Shown one piece after another: positions 16,882-25,866 of a DNA stretch of 64,000 nt; the stretch's first letter is position 1; every line of letters begins with the position of its first letter. Under the pieces are notes generated by a model. That model had not been told where the DNA came from. It saw only the letters and a list, made by a program, of their open reading frames with translations, and did not search any database. The stretch is from Prauserella endophytica (GTDB taxonomy: Bacteria > Actinomycetota > Actinomycetes > Mycobacteriales > Pseudonocardiaceae), in the NCBI RefSeq assembly GCF_005146945.1, contig NZ_SWMS01000008.1, positions 124,001 through 188,000 on the forward strand, read 5' to 3'. Position numbers and translations under genes: made by a program.

Positions 16882-18111
16882 TCAGCCCTGGCGCGAAAGG
16901 GGGTTCTGCTTCGGCGGCTGGCCGTCGCCGTCGGCGCCGTGGGCGGGGAACCACAGCACGAACGTGCTTCCCGCGCCGAGCCCGGAGAACACGGCGACCC
17001 GGCCGCCGTGCGACTCCACGATCTGGCGCACGATCGCCAGACCGAGGCCGGTGTGCCGATCCCGCCGCCCGCCGGGCCGGTCCTGCTCGCCGCGCCAGAA
17101 CCGGTCGAACACGCGCGCCTGGTCCCGGCTGGCGATGCCAGGGCCGTGGTCGGCGACCGCGAGCCACAGCCACGCGCCCGCCCGGCCGCAGCCGACCGTG
17201 ATCTCGCCGTCGGCGGGGGAGAGGCGCACCGCGTTGGACAGCAGGTTGCCCGCCGCCCTGCGCAGCGCGTCGTGGTCGCCGATCACGGTGAGCCCGTCGC
17301 GCAGCACGTAGGACAGCCGCAGGCCGCGCTCGCTCGCGAGCACGGCGAACTCCTCACCCGCCTCGCGGGCGACGGCGGCAAGGTCCACGTCGGTGTCGGC
17401 GAGCGCGTCGGTGTCCCGCCGCGCCGTCGCGAGCAGGTCCTCCACGAGGCGGGACATGCGCTCGGCGGCGCGGTCGATCGCCCGCACCGCGCGGGCACGT
17501 TCCTCCTCGGTCGCCTCCGGCGTCTTCAGCGACGCGTCCAGGTGCGCGCGCATGATCGCCAGCGGGCTGCGCAGCTCGTGGGACGCGTCGTCGATCAGCT
17601 GTCGCTGCGCGGAGAACGCGGCGTCGAGCCGGTCGAGCATCGAGTCGATCGTGTCGGAAAGCTCCCGAAGCTCGTCGCGCGGTCCCTCCAGTCGGATCCG
17701 CCGAGACAGGTCACTGGCCTGGATCTCCTGCGCCGTGTGGGCGATCGAGCGCGCGGGCCGCAGCGCACGGCCGGAGAGCACCCAGCCGATGCCGAGGCTC
17801 AGCACGAACAGCCCGCCGACGGCGGCCGCCGAGTAGTTCCGCATCGCCTCGAGCGTCCGCAGGTTCACCTCCGACTCGATCTCCTCGACGGCGGCGACCT
17901 CCATCGTGCCCACCTGCACCTCGCTGCCGTCGGCCTTGCGCTTGACCAGTTCGGCCTCGTAGCGCTCGGTGATCGGCTTGGGGTCGGTGCTGCGTTCCAC
18001 GGCGACGTAGATCGCCAGCAGGCCCGCTCCCGCGAGCACGAAGAGCAGGGTCGAGTACAGCACCGTCAACCGGAACCGGATCGAGCGCGGGAAGGCGGGC
18101 AACTGCGGCAT
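16882..18111 (-). CDS. Sensor histidine kinase
   Basis: A 409-residue membrane kinase. There are two predicted transmembrane segments (about residues 13-35 and 93-113) around a short extracytoplasmic loop of about 55 residues, then a HAMP domain, the H-box DDASHELRSPL (His at about 194), the N-box NLLSNAVRLSP, the G1 box DHGPGI and the G2 box TGLGLAIV. It is translationally coupled to the upstream response regulator by a TGATG overlap and is the last gene of the moxR-DUF58-vWA-protease operon. The small sensor loop may monitor the cell envelope or a product of that operon; this is inference. Confidence 0.95.
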   Translation of the reverse strand: MPQLPAFPRSIRFRLTVLYSTLLFVLAGAGLLAIYVAVERSTDPKPITERYEAELVKRKADGSEVQVGTMEVAAVEEIESEVNLRTLEAMRNYSAAAVGGLFVLSLGIGWVLSGRALRPARSIAHTAQEIQASDLSRRIRLEGPRDELRELSDTIDSMLDRLDAAFSAQRQLIDDASHELRSPLAIMRAHLDASLKTPEATEEERARAVRAIDRAAERMSRLVEDLLATARRDTDALADTDVDLAAVAREAGEEFAVLASERGLRLSYVLRDGLTVIGDHDALRRAAGNLLSNAVRLSPADGEITVGCGRAGAWLWLAVADHGPGIASRDQARVFDRFWRGEQDRPGGRRDRHTGLGLAIVRQIVESHGGRVAVFSGLGAGSTFVLWFPAHGADGDGQPPKQNPLSRQG

Positions 18112-18800
18112 CAGGACTCCTTCAGGCGGTACCCCCGGCCCACGATCGTCTCGATGATCGAGTGCTCGTCACCGTTGCCGATCTTGCGCCGCAGCGTGCC
18201 GACGGTGACTCGCACGGTGTGGGTGAAAGGGTCGATGTTCTCGTCCCACACGTGTTCCAGCAGTTCCTCCGTGGACACGACGTGACCGGGCCGGGTCATG
18301 AGGTACTCGAGCACCGCGAACTCCTTGGGGGACAGGGAAAGGGTGCGCTCGCCACGCCACGCGCGGTGCCGCGCGGTGTCGATGCGCAGCTCGCCGACGC
18401 TGAGCACGGCGGTGACCCCGCGCGTCTCCCTGCGCAGCAGCGCCCGCACCCTGGCGAGCAGCTCGTCGAGCGCGAACGGCTTCACCACGTAGTCGTCGGC
18501 CCCGTCGTCGAGACCCCGCACGCGGTCGGCGAGCGCACCGCGCGCGGTGAGCATGAGCACGCGCAGGTCGCCGCCGCCGGCCACGGGCAGCGCGCCGTCG
18601 CGGATCGCCCGGCACAGCGAGAAACCGTCGCCGTCGGGCAGCGCGAGGTCGAGCAGAAGCAGGTCGTAGGCGTTGACCGGGAGCCGTTCGGTGGCCTGGG
18701 CGACGGTCGCGGCGTGGTCCACCGCGTACCCGGCGCGCTGCAACCCGAGCACCACGGCCTCGGCCAGGTCCTCCTCGTCCTCCACGAGCAGCAGCCGCAT
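18111..18800 (-). CDS. OmpR/PhoB family response regulator
   Basis: A 229-residue regulator: an N-terminal receiver domain with the acidic pocket VEDEED, the phosphorylation aspartate in LLLDLALPDGDG (about residue 50) and the conserved lysine in VVKPF (about 107), and a C-terminal winged helix ending in the usual VRVTVGTLRRKIG and GRGYRLKE. It overlaps the histidine kinase start by one base and begins six bases behind the protease gene, so it belongs to the same transcript. It probably regulates its own operon among other targets. Confidence 0.95.
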   Translation of the reverse strand: MRLLLVEDEEDLAEAVVLGLQRAGYAVDHAATVAQATERLPVNAYDLLLLDLALPDGDGFSLCRAIRDGALPVAGGGDLRVLMLTARGALADRVRGLDDGADDYVVKPFALDELLARVRALLRRETRGVTAVLSVGELRIDTARHRAWRGERTLSLSPKEFAVLEYLMTRPGHVVSTEELLEHVWDENIDPFTHTVRVTVGTLRRKIGNGDEHSIIETIVGRGYRLKES

Positions 18801-18806
18801 CGCCGC

Positions 18807-19676
18807 TCACCCGCCCGCGATCAGGCGCTCGGCGACGTCGGCCGCCCGGTCGACGGGGATGGCGAAGCCGATGCCGATGCTGCCGCCGCCGTCGTCGGTC
18901 GCGATCGCCGTGTTCACGCCGATCACCTCGCCGCGCGCGTTGACGAGCGGGCCGCCGGAGTTGCCGGGGTTGATCGAGGCGTCGGTCTGCACGGCGGTCT
19001 GGGACGTGCCGCCGAGGCGGACCTCCCGCTCGACGGCGCTGACGATCCCGGAGGTGACCGTTCCGGACAGCCCGAGCGGGGAGCCCACCGCGAGCACCCG
19101 CTCGCCCACCTGGACGTCGGCGGAGCGGCCGAGCGGCAGCGCCCGCAGTGCCGCGCTGGGTTCGATCCGCAGCACGGCGATGTCGTTGCGCGGGTCGCGG
19201 CCCACCACGTCGGCGCGCACCCGCCTGCCGTCGGAGCCGATGACGCTCACCGAGCTCGCGCCCGACACGATGTGGTCGTTGGTGAGCACGTGCACGCGGT
19301 CGTCGAGCACGAAGCCCGAACCCCCGGCCACCCCGCCGCCGGTTGGCGCCGAGATGGAGACCACGCCCGCGCGAACGCGCTCGGCGACGCCGACCAGCCC
19401 GGCCGTGGAGTCGGGGGTCGGTTCGGCGCGCGGGAACGTCACCTCGCCGTCGTCCGGGGCCGCCGCGCGCCCGGCGAGCGCTCCCGTGCCGGCCGAGAGC
19501 GCGGCCACGAGCAGCCCCGCGCCGAGCAGCCGGGGCCATCGGCTGCTCGTGCGCTCCGGTGCCGGGGGCGGCGGGGCGAACGGCCGCGGCGGCTCGGGCG
19601 GGGGTGGCGGTTGTTCCGGCGGGGGCAGGAACCGCGGCCCGCGCGGTTGGCCGAGTCCGGTCGGTCGCAGGGTCAC
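18807..19676 (-). CDS. HtrA/DegP-like serine protease (S1C) without PDZ domain, membrane-anchored
   Basis: A 289-residue protease. An N-terminal proline-rich cytoplasmic tail (residues 1-45) is followed by one transmembrane segment (about 50-70) and an extracytoplasmic trypsin-like domain. The triad is visible: His in LTNDHIVSG, Asp in RNDIAVLRI, Ser in NPGNSGGP. Most HtrA proteins carry one or two PDZ domains behind this; here the protein ends right after the protease domain (PVDRAADVAERLIAGG). GTG 19676 is the start. The gene is sandwiched between a vWA gene (10-base gap) and a two-component pair (6-base gap), which points to an envelope-stress or quality-control role. Confidence 0.92.
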   Translation of the reverse strand: MTLRPTGLGQPRGPRFLPPPEQPPPPPEPPRPFAPPPPAPERTSSRWPRLLGAGLLVAALSAGTGALAGRAAAPDDGEVTFPRAEPTPDSTAGLVGVAERVRAGVVSISAPTGGGVAGGSGFVLDDRVHVLTNDHIVSGASSVSVIGSDGRRVRADVVGRDPRNDIAVLRIEPSAALRALPLGRSADVQVGERVLAVGSPLGLSGTVTSGIVSAVEREVRLGGTSQTAVQTDASINPGNSGGPLVNARGEVIGVNTAIATDDGGGSIGIGFAIPVDRAADVAERLIAGG

Positions 19677-19686
19677 TGTGTGCTCC

Positions 19687-20646
19687 TCATGGGATCCGGG
19701 AGAACCAGAGCATCGACGTGCCGGCCGTGGCGAGCGCGGCGAGCAGGCCGAAGCCGATGAACCGGCTGGAGGCGTCGCGTTCCTCGGTGCGGTAGCCCAC
19801 CGACGAGCCGATGTCGCCGTAGACGTCGCGCAGCTCGGTGGCCGTGGCCGCCTCGTGGTAGGAGCCGCCGGTCTGCTCGGCGACCATGCGCAGGGTCTCG
19901 CCGTCGACCGGGACGTCCTGCCACTGCCCGCTGATCTCCACCTCGCCGTCCTCGGTGCCCACCGAGATCGTGTCGACGGGGATGTCGGCGGCCCCGGCGT
20001 CGGCGGCCATGTCCTCGGGCGAGCGGCCCGCGGTGTTGGCGCCGTCGGAGAGCAGCACGATCCTGGCGGGCGGCGGCTCCGTCAAGGCCTGCGCGTCGAG
20101 GCCGCGCACGGCGTCCAGTGACGCCGCGATGGCCTCGCCGATGGCCGTGCCCGCCGTGCCGGTGGCGCCGACGTCGAGCCGGTCGAGCCCGGCGTGGAGC
20201 GCGTCGCGGTCGGTGACAGGCGGCACCAGCACCGTGGCGTTTCCCGCGAAGGCGACGAGCCCGACGTTGAACTCCTCGGGCAGCCCGTTCACGAACTCCG
20301 CCGCCGCGTCGCGGGCCGCGGCGAGCCGGTCGGGCGGGACGTCGGCGGCCCGCATGGACAGCGACACGTCCACCGCCACGAGCACGGTCGCCCGCTCCCT
20401 CGGCACCCGCACCTCGTCCACTGGCTGCGCGAAGCCGACCACGAGCAGCCCCAGCATCGCCAGGAACAGACCGGCGGGGACGTGGCGGCGCCAGCCGGGG
20501 CGCGCGGGAGCGACCCGTTCGAGCAGCGGCAGGTTGGTGAACCGCATCGCATAGCGGCTGCGGCGGCGTTGCAGCAGCACGTAGGCGACGAGCAGGGCCG
20601 CCACACCGAGCAGCAGCCAGAGCCGTTCCGGTGACAGGAAGCTCAT
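19687..20646 (-). CDS. VWA domain membrane protein, BatA-like
   Basis: A 319-residue protein with transmembrane segments near the N-terminus (about 8-25 and 58-76) and at the C-terminus (about 296-314) flanking a von Willebrand A domain. The metal-ion adhesion site is intact: DVSLS at about residues 93-97 and the later SDGAN. This layout matches BatA proteins in MoxR-BatA-type operons, thought to act in metal insertion or envelope protein assembly. It overlaps the DUF58 stop by four bases (ATGA), a sign of coupled translation. Confidence 0.92.
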   Translation of the reverse strand: MSFLSPERLWLLLGVAALLVAYVLLQRRRSRYAMRFTNLPLLERVAPARPGWRRHVPAGLFLAMLGLLVVGFAQPVDEVRVPRERATVLVAVDVSLSMRAADVPPDRLAAARDAAAEFVNGLPEEFNVGLVAFAGNATVLVPPVTDRDALHAGLDRLDVGATGTAGTAIGEAIAASLDAVRGLDAQALTEPPPARIVLLSDGANTAGRSPEDMAADAGAADIPVDTISVGTEDGEVEISGQWQDVPVDGETLRMVAEQTGGSYHEAATATELRDVYGDIGSSVGYRTEERDASSRFIGFGLLAALATAGTSMLWFSRIP

Positions 20647-21569
20647 GCCGCACCCGCTCTGCCCCTGGCGGCGAGCGCGAGCCGCCGGTGCGCGAGCACA
20701 TGCCTGCCGAGATCGGCCACCCAGTCGCGGTCGGTGCGCAGCGCCACGTGCGCCACGCCCGCGCGGCGCAGCGTGTCCCGCACGCGGTGGCGCTGCGCGG
20801 CGGCGGCCTCGGCGAAGCGTTCCCGCAGCCGCCTGCTGCCGGTGGGGATCTCCGCGCGGCGGCCCGTCTCCGGGTCGACGACGGTCAGCAGGCCGACGTC
20901 GGGCAGCTCCAGCTCGCGTGGGTCGGTGACCTCCACGGCGAGCACCTGATGCCGCAGGCCGAGCCTGCGCAGCGGGACACCCCAGTCGCCGTCGTCGAGG
21001 AAGTCCGACACCACGACGACGAGCCCGCGCCTGCGCAGTGAGCGGTCGAGTCCCCGCAGCGCGCTCGCCAGCGCGACCGCGCCCTCGGTGGCCCTCGGCG
21101 CGGCGAGCATCGCGTTCAGCACCGCGAGCAGGTGGGTCCGGCCCGCACGGGGCGGGAACCGCCGCACCCCGTGCGGGCCGAGCAGGTCGGCGCCGAGCCG
21201 GTTGCCCGCACCGGCGGTGAGGAAGCCGACCGCGCCGACGGCGGCCACGGCCAGCTCGCGTTTCTCCAGCTCGACGGTGCCGAAGTCCATGCTCGCGGTG
21301 GCGTCGGCGAGCACGTGCACCGACAGCTCGCGCTCGGCGACGGTGTCGCGCACGTGCGGGGTGCCCGTTCGTGCCGTCACCGCCCAGTCGATGCGGCGGA
21401 CCTCGTCCTCGCCTGGCCGGTACTCCCTGCTGCCCGCCGGTTCGGTGCCCGCGCCGGGCAGGAACCCGGAGTGCTGCCCGCGCAGCAGGCCGTCGAGGCG
21501 CCGTGTGACGGTGAGCTCCAGCCGCCGCAGGCGGTGGTGCGGGACGAGCCCGCCGACCGGGGGACTCAT
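20643..21569 (-). CDS. DUF58 domain-containing protein
   Basis: A 308-residue protein of the DUF58 family, always found near MoxR ATPases and probably a degenerate vWA protein used as a MoxR partner. The family signature SREYRPGEDEVRRIDW lies at about residues 47-62, followed by VLADATASMDFG in the position of a MIDAS motif. ATG 21569 is fixed by the ATGA overlap with the moxR stop. A much longer open frame upstream simply shadows moxR. Molecular function unproven for the whole family. Confidence 0.92.
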   Translation of the reverse strand: MSPPVGGLVPHHRLRRLELTVTRRLDGLLRGQHSGFLPGAGTEPAGSREYRPGEDEVRRIDWAVTARTGTPHVRDTVAERELSVHVLADATASMDFGTVELEKRELAVAAVGAVGFLTAGAGNRLGADLLGPHGVRRFPPRAGRTHLLAVLNAMLAAPRATEGAVALASALRGLDRSLRRRGLVVVVSDFLDDGDWGVPLRRLGLRHQVLAVEVTDPRELELPDVGLLTVVDPETGRRAEIPTGSRRLRERFAEAAAAQRHRVRDTLRRAGVAHVALRTDRDWVADLGRHVLAHRRLALAARGRAGAA

Positions 21570-22540
21570 GCGACCTCCGCCTGTGCCGGTGCCACCTGCG
21601 GCACGGGAAGGGTGGTGACGATCCGCCGCACCACGTCCTCGGCGGCGACGCCGTCGGCGAGCGCGTCGAACGACAGCACCAGCCGATGGGCGAGCACGTC
21701 CACAGCGAGCTCCTGGATGTCGCCGGGCAGCACGTAGTCGCGGCCGCGGAGCAGCGCGAGCGCCCTCGCCGCGGCGACGAGCCCGAGTGTGGCCCGCGGG
21801 CTGGCCCCGAAGGCCAGCACCGGGGCCAGCTCCGGCAGCCCCGCCTGCTCCGGCTTGCGGGTGGCCATCACCAGCCGCACGACGTACTCGGCGAGCGCGT
21901 GGTGCACGTAGACGTCGCGTGCCTGTTCCTGCAGCCGCAGCACGGTCTCCGGGTCGAGCACGCGCCTCGCCACCGGCCTGCGGGTGCCCATCCGGTAGAG
22001 GATGCCGAGCTCGTCGAGCTCGCTCGGGTAGTCGACGAACACCTTCATCAGGAACCGGTCCCGCTGCGCCTCCGGCAGCGCGTAGACGCCCTCGGACTCC
22101 ACCGGGTTCTGGGTGGCGAGCACGAGGAACGGCTCGGGAACGGGATGGCTGGCTTCGCCGATGGACACCTGCCGGTCGGCCATCGACTCGAGCAGCGCCG
22201 ACTGTACGCGCGCAGGCGCCCGGTTGATCTCGTCGGCGACCACGACGTTGGCCATGATCGGCCCCAGCTCGACGTCGAAACGCTCCTTCGAGGCGCGGTA
22301 GATCCGCGTGCCCACGATGTCCGAGGGCACCAGGTCGGGCGTGAACTGGATGCGCGAGAACGTGCCGCCCGCGGCCTTCGCGAGCGTCTGCGCGGCCAGG
22401 GTCTTCGCCACGCCCGGCATGCCCTCGAGCAGGCAGTGGCCGTCGGCGAGCAGCGCGATGACGAGCCGCTCCACCAGACGGTCCTGCCCGACGATCATCC
22501 GTTTCACCTCGAACAGCGTCTGTTCGAGCTGGTCGCTCAC
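21566..22540 (-). CDS. MoxR family AAA+ ATPase
   Basis: A 324-residue AAA+ chaperone-like ATPase. Walker A is GMPGVAKT at about residues 38-45 (the family's usual variant of GxxGxGKT), Walker B/sensor region VVVADEINRAPARVQSALLE at about 101-120, followed by the MoxR-specific PEPFLVLATQNPVE. It starts with GTG 22540, overlapping the stop of a small secreted protein gene, and ends overlapping DUF58. MoxR proteins help assemble or activate vWA-containing complexes. Confidence 0.95.
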   Translation of the reverse strand: MSDQLEQTLFEVKRMIVGQDRLVERLVIALLADGHCLLEGMPGVAKTLAAQTLAKAAGGTFSRIQFTPDLVPSDIVGTRIYRASKERFDVELGPIMANVVVADEINRAPARVQSALLESMADRQVSIGEASHPVPEPFLVLATQNPVESEGVYALPEAQRDRFLMKVFVDYPSELDELGILYRMGTRRPVARRVLDPETVLRLQEQARDVYVHHALAEYVVRLVMATRKPEQAGLPELAPVLAFGASPRATLGLVAAARALALLRGRDYVLPGDIQELAVDVLAHRLVLSFDALADGVAAEDVVRRIVTTLPVPQVAPAQAEVA

Positions 22541-22731
22541 AGTTCCTGCTCCGGCGAGGACTGCCCGCTGCCGGACGGGCAGTCCTCGCCGTCGTCCGGC
22601 TGCGATTCCTGCACGATCCGCACGGTCGGCTCCTCCGCGGAGCCCGGCGTGTCGGCCAGCGCGACACCGCCCGCGATCGCCGCCGCCGAGGCTCCCGCGA
22701 TCGCGAGCCCGGCGAGTGTCCTGATTCGCAT
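22537..22731 (-). CDS. Small secreted protein, first gene of the moxR operon
   Basis: A 64-residue product with a signal peptide: RIRTLAGLAIAGASAAAIAG followed by a likely cleavage after GGVALA. The mature part is about 37 residues, acidic, with a single cysteine in DDGEDCPSGSG. AGGGGAAA lies seven bases upstream of ATG 22731, and the stop overlaps the GTG of moxR (GTGA), so this is a real operon leader gene. No family recognised. A secreted peptide feeding the downstream protease or sensor kinase is an idea only. Confidence 0.7.
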   Translation of the reverse strand: MRIRTLAGLAIAGASAAAIAGGVALADTPGSAEEPTVRIVQESQPDDGEDCPSGSGQSSPEQEL

Positions 22732-22830
22732 GGTGATTTCCCCTTTCGCGTTTTCCTGCGCGAGGAGTCCATCCGAACAGAACGGGGCGAAAGGCACCGT
22801 AAGCAAAGCGAGTGTGAAATCGCCCGTGAA

Positions 22831-23796
22831 TCAGTAGCGCGTGCCTTCGGGCGCAGGAAGCGCGTCCAGTTCCGCGAGATCGGTCTCGGTCAGCGTAAGT
22901 TCGGCCGCGGCCGCGTTCTCCTCGAGCCGCGAACGCCTGCGGGTGCCCGGAATGGGCACCACGTGCTCACCCTGCGCGAGGGCCCAGGCCAGAGCGACCT
23001 GTGCCGCCGTCGCGCCGTACCGGGCGGCCACGGCCTCGACCCGCTCCACGATGGCGAGGTTGGCGCGGAGGTTCTCCTCCTGGAAACGCGGCAGTTTGGC
23101 GCGGAAATCGTCGTGCGCGAACGCGGCTTCGCGGAACCGGCCGGTCAGGAAACCGCGGCCCAGCGGGGAGAACGGCACGAACGCGGCGTCGTTGCGGACG
23201 CACCACGGCAGCGTGGTGGCGAGATGCTCGCGGGTCCACAGCGACAGTTCCGACTGCACGGCCCTGATCGGGTGCACCGCCTGGGCGCGGTCGAGCTGCT
23301 CGACGGTGAACTCCGAGACGCCGAGCGCGAGCACCTTGCCCTGCGCGACCATCTCCGCCATTGCGCCGATGCTGTCCTCCACCGGCACCTCGGGGTCGGG
23401 GCGGTGCAGGTAGTACAGGTCGACGTGGTCGAAGCCGAGCCGCCGCAGCGAGCCGTCGATGGCCTGGCGCAGATGTTCGGGCCGCCCGTCCTGCGCCGGC
23501 ATCGCCGGCGCACCGTCTTCGGTGAGCCGGACGACGTTGCCGCCCTTCGTGGCGAGCACGACGTCGTCACGCCTGCCCTTGAGCGCCGCCCCGACCACTT
23601 CCTCGTTGGTGAACGGCCCGTACATGTCGGCCGTGTCGACGAAATTCAGGCCGAGCTCCAGTGCCCTGCCGATCACCTCGTCCGGGCTCTCGGCGTCGGT
23701 CGTGCCGCCGTACGCCCACGTCATGCCCATGCAACCGAGGCCGATCGCCCCCACCTCGGGACCGTCCTGCCACAGCCGTCGCGTTCGCTTCAACAT
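22831..23796 (-). CDS. Aldo/keto reductase
   Basis: A 321-residue NADPH-dependent reductase with the (beta/alpha)8 AKR fold. The catalytic tetrad can be placed: Asp and Tyr in FVDTADMYG (about 51-59), Lys in VVLATKGG (about 83), His in YYLHRPDP (about 127). The NADPH-binding end [16 protein letters not shown] is also clear. It resembles the subgroup related to plant pyridoxal/auxin-induced AKRs. It stands alone upstream of the moxR operon. A perfect 6-6-6 palindrome lies about 110 bases upstream of its ATG and may be its operator. Substrate unknown. Confidence 0.93.
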   Translation of the reverse strand: MLKRTRRLWQDGPEVGAIGLGCMGMTWAYGGTTDAESPDEVIGRALELGLNFVDTADMYGPFTNEEVVGAALKGRRDDVVLATKGGNVVRLTEDGAPAMPAQDGRPEHLRQAIDGSLRRLGFDHVDLYYLHRPDPEVPVEDSIGAMAEMVAQGKVLALGVSEFTVEQLDRAQAVHPIRAVQSELSLWTREHLATTLPWCVRNDAAFVPFSPLGRGFLTGRFREAAFAHDDFRAKLPRFQEENLRANLAIVERVEAVAARYGATAAQVALAWALAQGEHVVPIPGTRRRSRLEENAAAAELTLTETDLAELDALPAPEGTRY

Positions 23797-23903
23797 GGCG
23801 GCGACGCTAGGACCTTGAGCGCGCTCCAGCGCAAGCCCTGGTCTGGCGTGCTCATACGGCGGACGCGGATCGCGGACGAGCCCTGGTCCACAGTAGAGCG
23901 TCT

Positions 23904-23921
23904 CGTATAACGACCTATACG
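23904..23921. promoter_or_regulatory. Putative operator palindrome upstream of the aldo/keto reductase gene
   Basis: CGTATA-ACGACC-TATACG is a perfect 6-6-6 inverted repeat in an AT-richer stretch between the membrane protein end and the reductase start. Its size and symmetry fit a dimeric repressor site, for example of the TetR or MerR type. No regulator gene is adjacent. Confidence 0.45.
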
Positions 23922-23923
23922 GC

Positions 23924-23941
23924 TCGGCTTTATTGAGCCGA
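23924..23941 (-). terminator. Short hairpin at the 3' end of the membrane protein gene
   Basis: TCGGCT-TTATTG-AGCCGA forms a 6-base stem that spans the stop codon of the minus-strand membrane protein gene. It is weak, so its role as terminator is uncertain. Confidence 0.35.
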
Positions 23942-24610
23942 CGGTGGTCCGTGCCGCTCCGCCGGCTTCCACACGCCCGGGTCGGGCGAGGACGGCGGTG
24001 GCGGTCCCATCGGCGCGGGGAAGCCGTAGCGCGGTGTCACCGGCTCGGCTCGCGTCTTCGGTATGCGCAGGGCGAGGACCGTGCCCGCGATGGCGAGCAC
24101 GAGCGCGCCCGCCAGCAGCCACGTGCCGAGTCCGATGCTCGTGCTCGTGTCCACCTGGAAGGGGCCCCGGCCGTTCTCGGTGGAGCGGAACGTGTCGATC
24201 CAGCTCAGCACCTGCATGAACACGACCCAGCCCGCGCCGGTGAGGAAGGCCGCGCCGATGGCGGCGACCAGCCCGGCGGCGCGGCGCGAGACCGCCAGCA
24301 GTGTCAGCACCGCGGCCCCGGCCAGTAACCCGGCGGCGACGGAGAGCGGCAGTCCGTTCGAGGGCACCCCGCCCTCCTGCTGCGGGGCGTCGGTGTCCAC
24401 GCCCCACGCCGTGATCGACAGCTCGAAGCCTGCCTGGCCCGGCGACGAGATCCGGCCGGTGAACAGCGGCTGGAACGACGCGAACGCCGTGAGTCCCGCG
24501 GCGAGCACGAGCAACACGGCGGCGACGAGACCGAGCGAGCCACGCGGCTGCCCGCCCGTGCCCGGCCTGGCTCCCGTCGGGTCGGGCACGGGCGGTCGCG
24601 GGCTGGACAT
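23930..24610 (-). CDS. Four-helix membrane protein, unknown function
   Basis: A 226-residue integral membrane protein. A proline-rich cytoplasmic N-terminus ([14 protein letters not shown]) precedes transmembrane segments at about residues 27-48, 89-107, 113-134 and 158-180, and a proline-rich tail ([15 protein letters not shown]) follows. The loop between the first two helices is probably outside. Similar proline-flanked proteins are common in actinomycetes without known function. ATG 24610 is chosen over 24643 because the latter adds a stretch unlike a natural N-terminus. It is preceded by nothing but a 70-base gap to the ABC ATPase stop. Confidence 0.75.
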   Translation of the reverse strand: MSSPRPPVPDPTGARPGTGGQPRGSLGLVAAVLLVLAAGLTAFASFQPLFTGRISSPGQAGFELSITAWGVDTDAPQQEGGVPSNGLPLSVAAGLLAGAAVLTLLAVSRRAAGLVAAIGAAFLTGAGWVVFMQVLSWIDTFRSTENGRGPFQVDTSTSIGLGTWLLAGALVLAIAGTVLALRIPKTRAEPVTPRYGFPAPMGPPPPSSPDPGVWKPAERHGPPSAQ

Positions 24611-24683
24611 CGGTCCATGGTCCCACCGCGACCGCCCAGGCAATACCCCCGAACGCGAGGAGAACGCCTGCCGAACCCCGGGC

Positions 24684-25784
24684 TCAGGCGGTCAGGCGCT
24701 GACCCGTCTCCGGGTTGAACGTGTGCGCGGCGTCCGGATCGCGCAGCGTGACCCGGATGGTGTCGCCGAACGACGGCGTGTTCTGGGTCTCCGTCCGGAC
24801 GATGAAGCGCTCGTGCGTCCCGCCGACGGCGACCTGGCCGTAGACGTAGGCGTCCGAGCCGAGCACCTCGACCAGCTCCACCTTCAGCTCCAGCGCGGGC
24901 TCACCGGCGTCCGCGGGGCGCAGGCCTTCCGGCCGGATGCCGACGGTCACCTCGCTCAGTTCGCTCGCCTCCCGGCCGCTCAGCAGGTCGCGCGCGATCG
25001 GCACGGTCAGGCCGTCGAGCTTCGCGCCCTCCGCGGTGAGCGGCACGGTGGTCAGGTTCATCGCGGGGGAGCCGATGAAACCGGCGACGAACACGTTGCC
25101 GGGCCGGTCGTACAGCGCGCGGGGCGTGTCGCACTGCTGCAGCACGCCGTTCTTCAGCACCGCGACCCGGTGGCCCATGGTCATGGCCTCGATCTGGTCG
25201 TGGGTCACGTACACCGTGGTGGTGCCCAGCCTGCTCTGCAGCGCGGTGATGTTGGCGCGCGTCTCAACGCGCAGCTTGGCGTCCAGATTGGACAGTGGCT
25301 CGTCCATGAGGAACACGGCGGGCTCGCGGACGATCGCGCGGCCCATCGCCACGCGCTGCCGCTGGCCGCCGGAGAGCGCCTTCGGCTTGCGGTCGAGGTA
25401 GTCGGTGAGGTCGAGCAGGCGCGCCGCCTCCTTGACGCGCTCGGCGATCTCGGCCTTGCTGATGCGCTTGATCTTCAGCGCGAAGCCCATGTTCTCCGCG
25501 ACGGTCATGTGCGGGTACAGCGCGTAGGACTGGAACACCATCGCGATGTCGCGGTTCTTCGGCGACACCTCGGTGACGTCGCGGCCGCCGATGGTGATGG
25601 CGCCCTCGTCGACGTCCTCCAGGCCCGCGAGCATGCGCAGCGCGGTGGACTTGCCCGAGCCCGACGGGCCGACGAGCACCAGGAACTCGCCGTCGGCGAT
25701 GTCGAGGGACAACCTGTCGACGGCCCGGACCGGTGGGTTGCCGGAGAAGATGCGGGACGCTTCGCGGAAGGACACATCAGCCAT
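24684..25784 (-). CDS. Sugar ABC transporter ATP-binding protein (MsmK/UgpC/MalK type)
   Basis: A 366-residue carbohydrate-uptake ATPase. It has Walker A GPSGSGKST, the Q-loop in VFQSYALYPH, the signature [17 protein letters not shown], Walker B VFLMDEPLSNLD and the H-loop YVTHDQIEAMT, followed by a C-terminal TOBE/MalK regulatory domain (about 240-366). No permease or binding-protein genes are next to it, so it may be a shared ATPase serving several sugar importers, as MsmK and MsiK do in other Gram-positive bacteria. ATG 25784 is taken; GTG 25790 is possible. It is divergent to a ROK regulator, which may control it. Confidence 0.93.
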   Translation of the reverse strand: MADVSFREASRIFSGNPPVRAVDRLSLDIADGEFLVLVGPSGSGKSTALRMLAGLEDVDEGAITIGGRDVTEVSPKNRDIAMVFQSYALYPHMTVAENMGFALKIKRISKAEIAERVKEAARLLDLTDYLDRKPKALSGGQRQRVAMGRAIVREPAVFLMDEPLSNLDAKLRVETRANITALQSRLGTTTVYVTHDQIEAMTMGHRVAVLKNGVLQQCDTPRALYDRPGNVFVAGFIGSPAMNLTTVPLTAEGAKLDGLTVPIARDLLSGREASELSEVTVGIRPEGLRPADAGEPALELKVELVEVLGSDAYVYGQVAVGGTHERFIVRTETQNTPSFGDTIRVTLRDPDAAHTFNPETGQRLTA

Positions 25785-25821
25785 GCGCACTGTCTAGCCG
25801 ATCGTGGTTCGCGACCGCTAG

Positions 25822-25846
25822 AGTTCGATAGTCTAGTAGACGAACT
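25822..25846. promoter_or_regulatory. Putative operator between the sugar ATPase and ROK genes
   Basis: An interrupted inverted repeat AGTTCG-N13-CGAACT flanks a second small palindrome, GTCTA-G-TAGAC (25831-25841). It lies in the AT-richer divergent spacer, 21 bases before the ROK start. The neighbouring ROK protein has an N-terminal DNA-binding domain and is the natural candidate to bind here. Confidence 0.5.
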
Positions 25847-25866
25847 AATTATCCAAGGAGCCGCAG

